Notes: generated from the sequence alone by a model not told the origin. A stretch of 64,000 bases of DNA from a bacterium (GCA_030430165.1 JAUIGL010000027.1:1-64000); one strand, 5' to 3'; shown: positions 23,654-32,448, numbered from the stretch's first letter. Made by a program: numbers and translations.

Positions 23654-25912
23654 TCAGGCCGCAGCTTCGATGCGCGCCGGCACGTACTTGTGCCACGGGG
23701 TGCCGGCGAACCAATCGCGGTCCTCAGAGGCGGTGAGCTCGTTTGGCGCGATGCCGTGGACTTCGGCGTCGCCACCTTCCGACGGGTAAGCGAGCCCGAG
23801 GCCGTTCGGCAAGGTCGCATGCCCGGGACGCAGCGTGTCGCTGATCTCGACTCGCGCGCGAACGCTCGCCCGGCGCGTCGTCACCGTGGCGACACCGCCG
23901 TCGGCGATGCCGAGACGTTGCGCATCCTCGGGACTGAGGCGCAGCGCTCCTTCCGCATCCTTCTTGCGCCAGCTCGGGTCGCGAAAGATGGTGTTGGCGG
24001 TGAAGCTGCGCCGCTCGCCGGCGCATAGAACGAACGGAAATTCTGGGTCTTTCGGTCCCCCGTCTTCCGTCTTCAGGCCGCGGAACTCGTCCATCAACTC
24101 GGCGATGGAGAGGTTGATGCGGCCGTCCGGAGTCAGCAGGCGGCGCCAGGTCTCGCCGTACTCGTCGACCGTGAAGGTGACGCCCGACGGACGGTTCAAC
24201 AGCGCCTCGAACAGGGCTTCGCCGAGCTCGAGCCCTTCGCCGGCGAAGCCGGCGCGGCGCAAGGACTCGGGGTATTCCATGGCGCAGGTATGGGCCAGCG
24301 CCCACACCGCCGCCGCGCCTGCGGCGTTCTTCGGCAGCGTCGGACCGAGCGTCTCGTAGAGAACGATCGACGCCAGCGGCTTGAGATGACGCTTCTCCGA
24401 CAGCGCGCTGAAAAACGCCGCCGCGTAGGCTTCGCGCCCCTGCTTCGCCGCCTCGCGCAACGGCGCCAGGTCGTCTTCCGACAACACGCCGAGAGCACGG
24501 ATCAATCTGGCATGAATCTCCGCCTCGGCCAGAGTGCCGGGCAGCGGGTCGAAGATCGGCTCGCGCAAATGGACGACGTTCTCGGGAAACTCGAGAGTGA
24601 AGAACGTCGCCTCCCACTTCTCGAACTGCGAGCTCGCCGGCAAGACGTAGTCGGCGTGGCGCGCGGTTTCGGTCATGGCGACGTCGATCACCACCACCAG
24701 ATCGAGTGCGTCGAGCGCCTCGCGCATGCGCTGGCTGTCGGCGAGCGAGTGCGCCGGGTTGGCACTCTCGACCAGCACCGCACGAAAACGTTTCGGATGA
24801 TCGGTCAGGATCTCGTCGGGCAGGACGTTGCACGGGATCAGCCCGGTGATGATCGGATGACCGCCGACCGGCGACTTGGGCTCGACGCCCGGCGACTTGC
24901 CGCCGCCGAGCGCCGCGAAGCGGCTGTGCAGGTTCATCGCGCCGCGCTTTCCGAAGTTGCCGGTGACCAAATAGAGCAGCTTCTCGAGATAAGAGTTCAA
25001 CGTGCTGTGCGGCGCCTGCTGGATCCCGAGGTCCTCGAAGATCGACATGCTCGAGGCGCGCGCCATGCGTCGCGCGACCTCGCGCAAGGTCGCCTCGGGA
25101 ATATCGCAGCGCCGGCAGTATTCGGCGATGGGCACTTGGCGCAGCACCTCGGCAACCTCTTCGAAGCCGCGCGTGCGTTCGGCGATGAACTCGTCGTCGA
25201 TCAGCTTCTCCTCGAGCAGGATCGCCAGCAGCGCGCTGAGACAAAAAGCATCGGTGCCCGGGCGAACCTGCAAATGGTAGTCGGCCATCTCCGCGGACTC
25301 GGTGCGACGCGGATCGATCACGATCAGGCAGCGCTCGGGGTCCTTGGCGATCTCCTTCAACGTCACGCGCGCCCGCGGGAAGCCGTGCGACTGCCAGGGG
25401 TTCTTGCCGAGGAAGACGGCGACCTCGGCCTCCTCGTAGTCGCCGGTGGTGTGGCATCGCGGCTTGCCGAAGAGCTTGCCATCGACCCAGAACTCGCCGG
25501 TCTTCTCCTGCGCCAGCGCGTTCGATGCGTACACCGAACCGAGCGCCGCCCGGGTCGCGCGACCGTATCCGCCGCACAGATGATTCCCCTGGCCGCCGCC
25601 ACCGTAATAGAGAATCGTCTCGCCACCGTGCTGGTCGCGCACTCCGGCGAAGCGCTGCGCCACCTCGGCGATCGCAGTGTCCCAGTCGATCTCTTCGAAG
25701 GAGCCGTCGGGGCGACGGCGCATCGGCGAAGTCAGCCGGTCGCGGCCGTTCTGGTAGTGATCCAACCGATGCGGCTTCTCGCAGGCATAGCCTTGCGAGC
25801 CGGGATGCTGCTTGTCGCCGCGCACCTTTGTAATCCGCCGGCCCTCGGTCTGAACCTCGAGCCCGCAATTGATGCTGCAGAGAATGCACGCTGTCTGTTG
25901 CCAGTCGGCCAT
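23654..25912 (-). CDS. Molybdopterin oxidoreductase, formate dehydrogenase-like
   Basis: A 752-residue DMSO-reductase-superfamily catalytic subunit. The N-terminal 4Fe-4S motif is CX2CX3CX27C (Cys9, 12, 16, 44), followed by GDKQHPGSQGYACEKPHR. YYGGGGQGNHLCGG and the cofactor-binding RRTESAEMADYHLQVRPGTD and MTETARHADYVLPASSQFEK segments follow. The C-terminal dinucleotide-binding domain includes RSFTANTIFRDPSWR and LSPEDAQRLGI. No Tat signal precedes Cys9, so it is cytoplasmic, unlike many relatives. The start ATG 25912 has AGGAG upstream. Candidate substrates are formate or an anaerobic-type hydroxylation substrate. MoeA genes at 56753 and 60353 could supply cofactor. Confidence 0.92.
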   Translation of the reverse strand: MADWQQTACILCSINCGLEVQTEGRRITKVRGDKQHPGSQGYACEKPHRLDHYQNGRDRLTSPMRRRPDGSFEEIDWDTAIAEVAQRFAGVRDQHGGETILYYGGGGQGNHLCGGYGRATRAALGSVYASNALAQEKTGEFWVDGKLFGKPRCHTTGDYEEAEVAVFLGKNPWQSHGFPRARVTLKEIAKDPERCLIVIDPRRTESAEMADYHLQVRPGTDAFCLSALLAILLEEKLIDDEFIAERTRGFEEVAEVLRQVPIAEYCRRCDIPEATLREVARRMARASSMSIFEDLGIQQAPHSTLNSYLEKLLYLVTGNFGKRGAMNLHSRFAALGGGKSPGVEPKSPVGGHPIITGLIPCNVLPDEILTDHPKRFRAVLVESANPAHSLADSQRMREALDALDLVVVIDVAMTETARHADYVLPASSQFEKWEATFFTLEFPENVVHLREPIFDPLPGTLAEAEIHARLIRALGVLSEDDLAPLREAAKQGREAYAAAFFSALSEKRHLKPLASIVLYETLGPTLPKNAAGAAAVWALAHTCAMEYPESLRRAGFAGEGLELGEALFEALLNRPSGVTFTVDEYGETWRRLLTPDGRINLSIAELMDEFRGLKTEDGGPKDPEFPFVLCAGERRSFTANTIFRDPSWRKKDAEGALRLSPEDAQRLGIADGGVATVTTRRASVRARVEISDTLRPGHATLPNGLGLAYPSEGGDAEVHGIAPNELTASEDRDWFAGTPWHKYVPARIEAAA

Positions 25913-25979
25913 CGACGCCACTCCTGAGTCAGTTCTGTCGTTGGACTTAGTCCGTTTCGTTGTTGAACTCAAGGGCCGC

Positions 25980-26245
25980 GTCCCAAGCATCGCCGGAGGC
26001 GATTCGTCCCAAGTCCGCGAGTCGCTACGCTCTCGCGGACGTCCCAAGCCCTCCGATGCCTTCGGCATGGAGGGCGTCCCAACCGGCTTCGCCGGGGGGA
26101 TGGCCGGTCGCAGCGCGCGACGCACGCAACCCGGCCCCCCGGCGAAGCCGGGTTGGGACGATCGGCCGCAGGCCGATCTTGGGACCGCGCGCGAAGCGCG
26201 CGTTGGGACGCCCTACGAAGCCTTTGGCGTAGTAGGGTTTGGGAC
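25980..26245. repeat. Mirror array of hairpins punctuated by GTCCCAA / TTGGGAC
   Basis: Four GTCCCAA heptamers (25980, 26006, 26041, 26076) each precede a palindrome; four TTGGGAC heptamers (26153, 26179, 26203, 26239) each follow one. Stems are 5-12 bp with loops GGA, TTC, GAA, GCA or TTT; one unit has a 10-nt loop. Units at 26083-26095 and 26138-26152 are reverse complements of each other. The units at 26138 and 26186 contain the GCGAAGC mini-hairpin core, and that at 26083 carries it on the minus strand. The array fills the divergent space before lexA. Confidence 0.8.
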
Positions 26246-26274
26246 TTGCTGAAAGGGCCCGCTTTCGCTATTTT
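26246..26274 (+). promoter_or_regulatory. Candidate lexA promoter
   Basis: TTGCTG at 26246-26251 and TATTTT at 26269-26274 with a 17-bp spacer. The start site would fall within a few bases of the GTG codon, giving a leaderless or nearly leaderless transcript. The -10 box overlaps the direct repeat described at 26263-26281. Confidence 0.45.
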
Positions 26275-26281
26275 TTCGCTA
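26263..26281 (+). promoter_or_regulatory. Candidate LexA operator, direct repeat
   Basis: TTTCGCTA at 26263-26270 is repeated at 26274-26281, an 11-bp period (one helical turn) like the GTTC-N7-GTTC operator of alphaproteobacteria. It overlaps the -10 box of lexA. A similar site stands before uvrA at 34014-34028. Confidence 0.45.
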
Positions 26282-26283
26282 CC

Positions 26284-26886
26284 GTGACTTTGACCAAGCG
26301 ACAGAAGGAGCTCGTCGACTACCTGCGCGGATATATCGCCGAGCACGGCTACGCGCCGACGCTCGAGGAGATCGGCGAGCATTTCTCGCTGGCCTCGCTG
26401 GCGACGGTGCACAAGCATCTGTCGAACCTGGAGGTCAAGGGGGCCATTCGGCGCACCTGGAACCACAGCCGCGCCATCGAGCTGGTGGAGGAGCCGCGCC
26501 GCGCCGAAGCGGTCGAGTTGCCGCTGCTGGGTCGGGTGGCGGCGGGGCAGCCTATCGAGGAGCTCGAGGATCGCGACTCCATCTCGGTGCCGGAAGAGCT
26601 GATCGGGCGCGGCAACACCTTCGTGCTGCGCGTCACCGGCGACTCGATGATCGACGACGGCATCTGGGACGGCGACTACATCGTCGTCGAGGAACGCAGC
26701 GACGCCGACAACGGCGACACCGTGGTGGCCATCGTCAACGGCGACGCGACCGTCAAGCGGCTGTACCGCGAAGGCGAGGACACGATTCGCCTCCAGCCGG
26801 CCAACGAACGCCTCGAGCCGATCCTGGTTGCGGCCACCGACCTGCAGATTCGCGGCGTCGTCGTCGCGGTGATGCGCAAGTACTGA
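26284..26886 (+). CDS. lexA: LexA repressor
   Basis: A 200-residue SOS repressor. The N-terminal winged helix (LTKRQKELVDYLRGYIAEHGYAPTLEEIG) is followed by the autocleavage site Ala87-Gly88, catalytic Ser121 in GDSMID and Lys158 in ATVKRL, all with usual spacing. RecA-stimulated self-cleavage would release its targets. The start is GTG 26284; the family begins here and no RBS is present, but a -10-like TATTTT lies 9 nt upstream. The 200-residue length is normal. Upstream is the palindrome array; uvrA 7 kb away shares its promoter motif. Confidence 0.96.
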   Translation: MTLTKRQKELVDYLRGYIAEHGYAPTLEEIGEHFSLASLATVHKHLSNLEVKGAIRRTWNHSRAIELVEEPRRAEAVELPLLGRVAAGQPIEELEDRDSISVPEELIGRGNTFVLRVTGDSMIDDGIWDGDYIVVEERSDADNGDTVVAIVNGDATVKRLYREGEDTIRLQPANERLEPILVAATDLQIRGVVVAVMRKY

Positions 26887-26975
26887 GCGCCCTCCTTCGC
26901 TCTGCGAGCTGCGGAGGACGCAGGCATCGGCGAGGCACGGGCGCCGGCAGAGAGTGGTGGTCGCTGGCGCGACAC

Positions 26976-28478
26976 TCAATCTGGTTCGGGTAGGGGTTGC
27001 GGGTCGCTTTCGGCGTTTCTGGCCGGGACGAAGTTGCGCACCTCGCCGGCGAGCCGGCGTTGCTCGAGCCAGAAGACGCCGCCGTAGGGGACACTGTTGC
27101 CGCGGGTTCCGATGAAGTCGAGATCGCCGTCACCGTCGACGTCGCGGGCGACGAAGTCGTCGAACATTCCGCGCGTGCGCCGCGATACGTCGTGGCGCGT
27201 CCAGGTCGCGGTCGGGTCGGCGGGCGCCCGGTACCAGGCGATGCGCCCGAGCGGGTGGTCGACCTCGGCGCCGAGGTCGCTTTCGCGGTCGCCCTTGCTG
27301 TAACCACCGACCATGATGTCGTCGTGACCATCACCGTCGATGTCCGCCACCGTCATGCCGGCGTGGTGGTCCGGCGCCAGGTCACCGACCACGTGCGCCC
27401 GCCAAGCGTCACGCGGATCGGCCGGCTGCTCGAGCCAGCCGAAAGAGCTGATGGTGAATCCGGTCAGGATGTCGACCCGGTCGTCGCGATTGAAGTCGTG
27501 AAGCTCCAGCGTTTGGCCGCTCAGCAGAACCAACTCACCCTCGCCGCCGATCTTCTCGGCGCTGGCTTGGTCGAGCGTCACCAGGTGGGTCGCGAAGTCC
27601 GGGAAGCCGTCCGGAACGTGGCCGAGGTTCTCGAACCACAAAAGCCCACGCAGCTCGCCGCGGCCGCCGCCGACGACATCGAGGTCGCCATCGCCGTCGA
27701 GATCGATCGCACGTGAGCTGACCGGGACACGGAAACGGCCGAGCTCGTGCTCGGTCCAGTTCCCGGAGAGCGGCTCGCCGCCGAGCGTAAAGATCGAGAT
27801 CGGCGTGGGGTCGGCGCCGAGCACGGCGAGAATCGTCTCGCGGCTGGGCTCGAGCTCCTGGCCGGCCTCAGCCAACACCAAGCCCTTGTTGGCCGCCGCG
27901 AGGTCGAGCCTACCGTCGCCGTCGAAGTCGCCGGCGCTCACCCGGATGAATGAGCCGCGCCCGCGTGTCAGCGGCGGGATCACCAAGGCCCACATCTTCG
28001 CATCGCGCGCCGCCCCTCCGCCGGGATTGGCGAAGTAGGCGAGGTGGCCCTTTTCACAAGCGACCACCACGTCGCTGTCTCCATCCCCGTCGAAGTCACC
28101 GAGTACGACGTCCTCGATACCGTCGACGCCACGGTCGGCCAGGGTAAGCAGACGCCAGGTCGCGGGCGAGGGAGAAGCAAAAGCTACCCGCAGATGCCCG
28201 CTGTCCTCGTGGACCGAGACCACGTCCGAAAATCCATCACCGTCCAGATCACCTACCGCGAGACCGTCACCGCCGCGGATTTCGATTCCGCCGTTGACCT
28301 CGCGGGCATCGATCAAGCGCTCCCGCCAGTAGATGCTCTCACCCCCTGACGACCGCGCCCGGCTGGCGCTACCGTCGACGCTGAGCCCGTCCGGAGGGAC
28401 TGGAAACGCACCGTCGTCGTCGCCACAACCCATTAAAAACACAAGGGACACGAGGAGCGCAAAGATTGCTGACCGCAT
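26976..28478 (-). CDS. FG-GAP/VCBS repeat lipoprotein
   Basis: A 500-residue surface lipoprotein. ATG 28478 begins MRSAIFALLVSLVFLMGC, whose LMGC is a lipobox; an ATG at 28508 is possible but lacks an RBS. At least six FG-GAP-type calcium-binding repeats follow with DLDGDGFSDVV, DFDGDGDSDVVVA, DFDGDGRLDLAAA, DLDGDGDLDVVGG, DIDGDGHDDIMVGG and DVDGDGDLDFIG. These form a beta-propeller, probably for ligand binding or adhesion. It converges with lexA, 89 bp from it. The C-terminal residues are Pro/Asp-rich. Confidence 0.88.
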   Translation of the reverse strand: MRSAIFALLVSLVFLMGCGDDDGAFPVPPDGLSVDGSASRARSSGGESIYWRERLIDAREVNGGIEIRGGDGLAVGDLDGDGFSDVVSVHEDSGHLRVAFASPSPATWRLLTLADRGVDGIEDVVLGDFDGDGDSDVVVACEKGHLAYFANPGGGAARDAKMWALVIPPLTRGRGSFIRVSAGDFDGDGRLDLAAANKGLVLAEAGQELEPSRETILAVLGADPTPISIFTLGGEPLSGNWTEHELGRFRVPVSSRAIDLDGDGDLDVVGGGRGELRGLLWFENLGHVPDGFPDFATHLVTLDQASAEKIGGEGELVLLSGQTLELHDFNRDDRVDILTGFTISSFGWLEQPADPRDAWRAHVVGDLAPDHHAGMTVADIDGDGHDDIMVGGYSKGDRESDLGAEVDHPLGRIAWYRAPADPTATWTRHDVSRRTRGMFDDFVARDVDGDGDLDFIGTRGNSVPYGGVFWLEQRRLAGEVRNFVPARNAESDPQPLPEPD

Positions 28479-28508
28479 CCGAGCCAGCTCACGCAGACAG
28501 GTGAACAT

Positions 28509-28559
28509 TCGATTAATCGAGTGATTAGTGCTTGACGTCCGGACGCGGACTGCTATAAG
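28509..28559 (+). promoter_or_regulatory. Strong plus-strand promoter without an annotated gene
   Basis: TTGACG at 28532-28537 and TATAAG at 28554-28559, 16 bp apart. The palindrome TCGATTAATCGA at 28509-28520 lies just upstream and could bind a regulator. Transcription would run into 28565-28690, where no protein gene exists. See the ncRNA candidate. Confidence 0.5.
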
Positions 28560-28564
28560 CCAAT

Positions 28565-28690
28565 TTGCTGTGAACATGGATTCATAAGGTGTCCTCCTAA
28601 TCCGGGGACGTCGAGTTCCCTTCGTGAGATGCTCCCTCCCCCTTGCGTCTCACGAGGTCGCGAGGGGGAAGGAAGGTTCTTCCCCCTCGC
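28565..28690 (+). ncRNA. Candidate small RNA between convergent-looking promoter and hairpin
   Basis: About 125 nt downstream of the promoter at 28532-28559. It contains the hairpin GTGAGATG / CGTCTCAC (28624 to 28652) and a stronger one, GCGAGGGGGAAG / CTTCCCCCTCGC with a 7-nt loop (28660-28690). A run of C, not T, follows, so termination is uncertain. It would be antisense to nothing known. This call rests only on promoter and fold. Confidence 0.3.
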
Positions 28691-28704
28691 CCCCCCCCCA
28701 ACTC

Positions 28705-31230
28705 TCAGCTCGCCATGTCGGGCGCGAATTGGACGCGAATATCGCCGTCGGACGGCTGCGGGGTCAGCGGGCGCGATGTGCCAGCGGCCCAGTCGGCGAG
28801 CAGATTGCCATAGAAAGGCGAGCTCGCCCAGCCGCTCTCACCACCCGCCATCGAGTATCGCGCCGACCACGGTTGGCCGAGGTCGACGGTCAGGCGAATG
28901 ATGGGTCCGACGACAACCTTCATCTCGCTGCGGTCGGACACCGGGAACTGGTGCTTGAACACGGTCTCGTTGCCGCCGCCGATCGCGATCGGGTCGCTGT
29001 TGACGACCGCGCCGAGGACGTCGCTCCCGGCACCGAACGGATGCGCCAGAACGAAGGGTCGTACCTCGCCCCATTGCCAAGCTTCCATGTCGGAGCCGAA
29101 GAGCTCTCGTCCGTCGGCGACCGCGTCGGCGAGCGCCACCTCGAGGATCTCGTCGCGGGTCTCGCGCGCCGACGTCGACGCGTCGTCCCACACCGGGTCG
29201 TCGGGGTCGCGCGTCCACATCCAGCGGACGTCGGCCTCGAACTGAAAAAGCGACTGCACGAAAGCCCAGACCTCGCTGTCGGCGCCACCGGGTAGCTCGT
29301 CGGCCAAACCGTGGTCGACCAGAGACAAGGTCAGCAGCGTGTAGAGCGTCGCCGGGACGGAGTCCGGCGCCATTTCGCCGTCCCAAGCGCAGAGCTGTCG
29401 CCGGGCATGTTCGACCGCGGCGTCCGCGCCCTTGGGACGGCAGAACTCATCGAGCTGGGGGCGGGATCGAGGCCAGGTGCCGTCACGCAGGTCCATCTGG
29501 ATCGCCGACGACGACTCGATGTCGAGACTGCCTCGGCCCTGCTGCAGCCGCTCGGCGATGCGGAGCACCCGGTCCGGCGCCGACACGTCATTGTTGTAGA
29601 TGGAGGGTAGGGCGCCGGGCGGAACGATCTGATTGTTGGCAGTCGCCAGCCAGCCCCGCGACGGAGCGATCGAGGTCGGCAACTGGTCCTTCGCATACAG
29701 GCCCTTCCAATCGTAGCGCGAGGTCCAGCCGGCTATCGGGAAGGTGCCGCGCCAGCCGTCGCGGATCGGCACCAGGCATGGTGACCGATAGGCGATTGAA
29801 CCGGAGGAATCGGCGGCAACCCAACTCGAGCAGCCGAGGTCGAGTTGGTCGATGGCGCGGGCGAAGTCTTCGACCGTGCGTACGCGAGTCAGCATGCGCG
29901 CGCCCTCGAGATCGGTACCGCGCCCGATCGGTACCTTGCGCAGCGCGAGCAGGGGCAGAAGGTCGGCCAGGTCGTCGCTGAGATCGTTCATCAGCGGACC
30001 GTCGCGAGTGAAGCGAACCGTCTGGCGCACGGTCTCTCCGCCGCGCACCGCGAACTCTTCGGTCCTGGTGTCGAACGGCACGAGCTCGCCATCGACCTCG
30101 TAGCCCTCGACGACGACCCCGTCGCGCTCTTCGCTGCGCGGCTTGTGGATGACCAGGTCCTGGCGATCGACGTGGTTGGTGGTCGCGCCCCAGGCGACCG
30201 AGCCGTTGTGTCCGAACACGACCCGGTACAGGCCGGGCAGGGTGAAACCGACGACTCGGTAGTCGGGTGTCTGGAAATCGAAGCCCCAGACCATCGGCGG
30301 ATTCATGTGCGGCAGGTGGGGGTCGCTCGACAACAACGCCGCGCCCGACTCGGTGAAGGCACCCGAAACCGCCCAGTTGTTGCTGGCGCTCCAACCCGAC
30401 AACAGCGTCGACAGCCAGCCGACCTGAACCGGCGCGGCCGCCGATTTCGCGGCGTCGGGCGAGCCGCACAGAGCGGGTAGCTCGGCGGCGACGTCGGGAA
30501 CCACTGCGGGTGCCACGGGGGAACGGGGCCCCCCCCGACCGTCGTCGGGCAAGCTCGAAAACTCGTACGACATGTCGGTCGGCCAGATGCGCTCCATCGC
30601 ATCGATCCCGGCGCTGCAGGCGATCGCTAGCCGGCGGATCTCGCGATCCGCGTTGCCGCCGAGGCCGTGCATCACCATCAGGTAGATCGCCAGCGAGTCC
30701 TCCGCAGTCCACGGCCGAATCTCGTCGACCCCCATCAGCCGGTGCTCGAGCGACAGCTTGCCTTCGTCGATCCAGGCGTTGATGCCGGCAACGAACGATT
30801 CGAGCGAAGCCCGCTCGCCGGGGGAAACCATGGCCAGCATCCGGCTCGCGTCGTCGCGAAAACCGAGGAAACGATTGAGGCGGTCGGCGGCGAGCGCCGA
30901 CTTGCCGCCGAACTCACGATCACCGGCGAGCGCGGCGAATTCGCCGCGCGACAAGTGGCGGAACAAGTCGAGCTGCCCCATGCGGTCGCGCGCCTGCAAG
31001 TAGCCGAGCACGAACAGCCCATCGGACTCGTTCTCGGCTTCGATACGCCATAATCCGTCGCTGCGGCGGGTGGCGGCAACTTCACTCTCGAGACCAGTCA
31101 GCTCGACACGTTCGCCATTGCTGTACAACGGGAAGTCGGGCCAGACTACGTACGAGACCAGGTGGACGACGGCGCAGCCCGGGAGGGCGGCGCAAACGAG
31201 CCAAAGCAACCAACGTGACCATCGGATCAT
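28705..31230 (-). CDS. Penicillin acylase family hydrolase
   Basis: An 841-residue N-terminal-nucleophile hydrolase of the penicillin amidase/acyl-homoserine-lactone acylase family. A hydrophobic N-terminus with PGCAV (Cys19) suggests a signal anchor or lipoprotein. The precursor is cut before Ser283, which lies in SASNNWAVSG, and the typical SDPHLPHMNPPMVWG follows. FGHNGSVAWGATTNH is another family motif. Natural substrates of such enzymes are amides of fatty or aromatic acids, including quorum-sensing lactones; the specificity is not readable. It overlaps no neighbour and is separated from the next gene by a repeat. Confidence 0.93.
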   Translation of the reverse strand: MIRWSRWLLWLVCAALPGCAVVHLVSYVVWPDFPLYSNGERVELTGLESEVAATRRSDGLWRIEAENESDGLFVLGYLQARDRMGQLDLFRHLSRGEFAALAGDREFGGKSALAADRLNRFLGFRDDASRMLAMVSPGERASLESFVAGINAWIDEGKLSLEHRLMGVDEIRPWTAEDSLAIYLMVMHGLGGNADREIRRLAIACSAGIDAMERIWPTDMSYEFSSLPDDGRGGPRSPVAPAVVPDVAAELPALCGSPDAAKSAAAPVQVGWLSTLLSGWSASNNWAVSGAFTESGAALLSSDPHLPHMNPPMVWGFDFQTPDYRVVGFTLPGLYRVVFGHNGSVAWGATTNHVDRQDLVIHKPRSEERDGVVVEGYEVDGELVPFDTRTEEFAVRGGETVRQTVRFTRDGPLMNDLSDDLADLLPLLALRKVPIGRGTDLEGARMLTRVRTVEDFARAIDQLDLGCSSWVAADSSGSIAYRSPCLVPIRDGWRGTFPIAGWTSRYDWKGLYAKDQLPTSIAPSRGWLATANNQIVPPGALPSIYNNDVSAPDRVLRIAERLQQGRGSLDIESSSAIQMDLRDGTWPRSRPQLDEFCRPKGADAAVEHARRQLCAWDGEMAPDSVPATLYTLLTLSLVDHGLADELPGGADSEVWAFVQSLFQFEADVRWMWTRDPDDPVWDDASTSARETRDEILEVALADAVADGRELFGSDMEAWQWGEVRPFVLAHPFGAGSDVLGAVVNSDPIAIGGGNETVFKHQFPVSDRSEMKVVVGPIIRLTVDLGQPWSARYSMAGGESGWASSPFYGNLLADWAAGTSRPLTPQPSDGDIRVQFAPDMAS

Positions 31231-31306
31231 GAGCGCGCCAGTTTAGTACGAAATCCACACCCAGCTCCACGAATGTCCGCCCGTGGGGACCCAGCCTATG
31301 CCTCGC

Positions 31307-31367
31307 GCAGAGGCGCAGAGCCGCGGAGGGGCTAGCCGTTCATCCCCCTGCGGCTCTGCGCCTCTGC
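31307..31367. repeat. Inverted-repeat element, word family GCAGAGGCGCAGAGCCGC
   Basis: GCAGAGGCGCAGAGCCGC at 31307-31324 and its exact reverse complement at 31350-31367 form a perfect 18-bp stem with a GGAGGGG/CCCCCT extension. It lies between the LLM gene stop and the penicillin acylase gene. Confidence 0.7.
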
Positions 31368-31393
31368 TCGAGGAGTTTCCCCGGACCCACGAA

Positions 31394-32398
31394 TCAAGCG
31401 CACTCCTCGGCGAGGAAGCGCACCACGTCGAGCTCGCCGCCGCCGTAGAGAATGGTGTCGACCGGCGAATCGTCCCACGCCTTGAGACGCTCTCGAATCC
31501 GGTCGCGGCTGCCGCATAGGGCGATCTCGTCCGCCATCTCGTCCGGAATAGCGGCGATCGCCTCGTCGTGTTTGCCGTCGAAGAACAGGTCCTGAATCTT
31601 GCCCGTGACGTGCTCGAAACCCATTCGGTTGAGCAGGTTGACGTGGAAGTTCTGCTTCTTGGCGCCCATGCCGCCGAGATAGAAGCCGAGCATCAGCTTG
31701 ACCGGATACAGCGCCTTGTCGAGATCGTCGTCGATGCTGACGACGACCGTCGCCGCAATTTCGAAGCCGGGCTTCCGCTTCGACAGCGGCTCCTCGTAGA
31801 TTCCCATCCGGTACGGCGAGATGAACAACGGCAGCCAGCCGTCGGCGATCTCGAAGCACATCTCGACGTTCTTCGGCCCCTCGGCGCCGATGAACACGGG
31901 AATCTCCTTGCGCAGGGGATGCGTAATCAGCTTGAGCGGCTTACCGAGCCCGGTACCGCCGGGGTAGGGCAGCGGGTAGTGCGGCCCGTCGTTGGTCACC
32001 GGCGCCTCGCGCGCCCAGGCGCTCTTGAGGACGCCGATGTACTCGCGCATGCGCGCCATCGGCTTGGGAAACGGTTGGCCGTACCACCCCTCGACGACCT
32101 GCGGACCGGAAACACCAAGCCCGAGGATCAGCCTGCCTTTCGAAAGATGATCGATGGTCATCGCCGTCATCGCGGTGCACGCCGGGCTGCGCGCCGAGAT
32201 CTGGGTCACCGCCGTGCCGAGCCGAATCTTCTCGGTGTGCGATCCGTACCAGGCGAGCGGACTGAAGCAGTCGGAGCCATAGGCCTCCGCGGTCCACAGC
32301 GAGTCGTAACCGAGACGCTCGGCCTCGAGCGCCAGCTCGAGATGATTGGTGGGAGGCGTCGGGCTCATCCAGTAGCCAAGCTGCAATCCAAGTTTCAT
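31394..32398 (-). CDS. LLM class F420-dependent oxidoreductase
   Basis: A 334-residue luciferase-like TIM-barrel oxidoreductase. MKLGLQLGYWMSP begins the barrel; ELALEAERLGYDSLWTAEAYGSDCFSPLAW and IRLGTAVTQISARSPACTAMTAMTIDHLS are the usual coenzyme F420 subfamily motifs, followed by RLILGLGVSGPQVVEGWYGQPF and the C-terminal GGGE region. F420 rather than FMN is inferred from subfamily resemblance. The likely job is hydride transfer to a small organic compound. It lies 50 bp before the FAD dehydrogenase gene in the same orientation, so they may be cotranscribed. Confidence 0.92.
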   Translation of the reverse strand: MKLGLQLGYWMSPTPPTNHLELALEAERLGYDSLWTAEAYGSDCFSPLAWYGSHTEKIRLGTAVTQISARSPACTAMTAMTIDHLSKGRLILGLGVSGPQVVEGWYGQPFPKPMARMREYIGVLKSAWAREAPVTNDGPHYPLPYPGGTGLGKPLKLITHPLRKEIPVFIGAEGPKNVEMCFEIADGWLPLFISPYRMGIYEEPLSKRKPGFEIAATVVVSIDDDLDKALYPVKLMLGFYLGGMGAKKQNFHVNLLNRMGFEHVTGKIQDLFFDGKHDEAIAAIPDEMADEIALCGSRDRIRERLKAWDDSPVDTILYGGGELDVVRFLAEECA

Positions 32399-32448
32399 TC
32401 AGGTGCCTTTCCTGTCGCTCTCGTTATCATCCGTGTTCAGCCGTGGAC

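Noticed and set aside
23724-25889. A 721-codon frame antisense-shifted to the molybdopterin oxidoreductase
   Set aside because: Same strand, other frame, Arg-rich; the oxidoreductase frame has all motifs.
25980-26245. CRISPR array
   Set aside because: The repeats are only 7 bp, occur in both orientations, and the intervals are palindromes of uneven length, not unique spacers.
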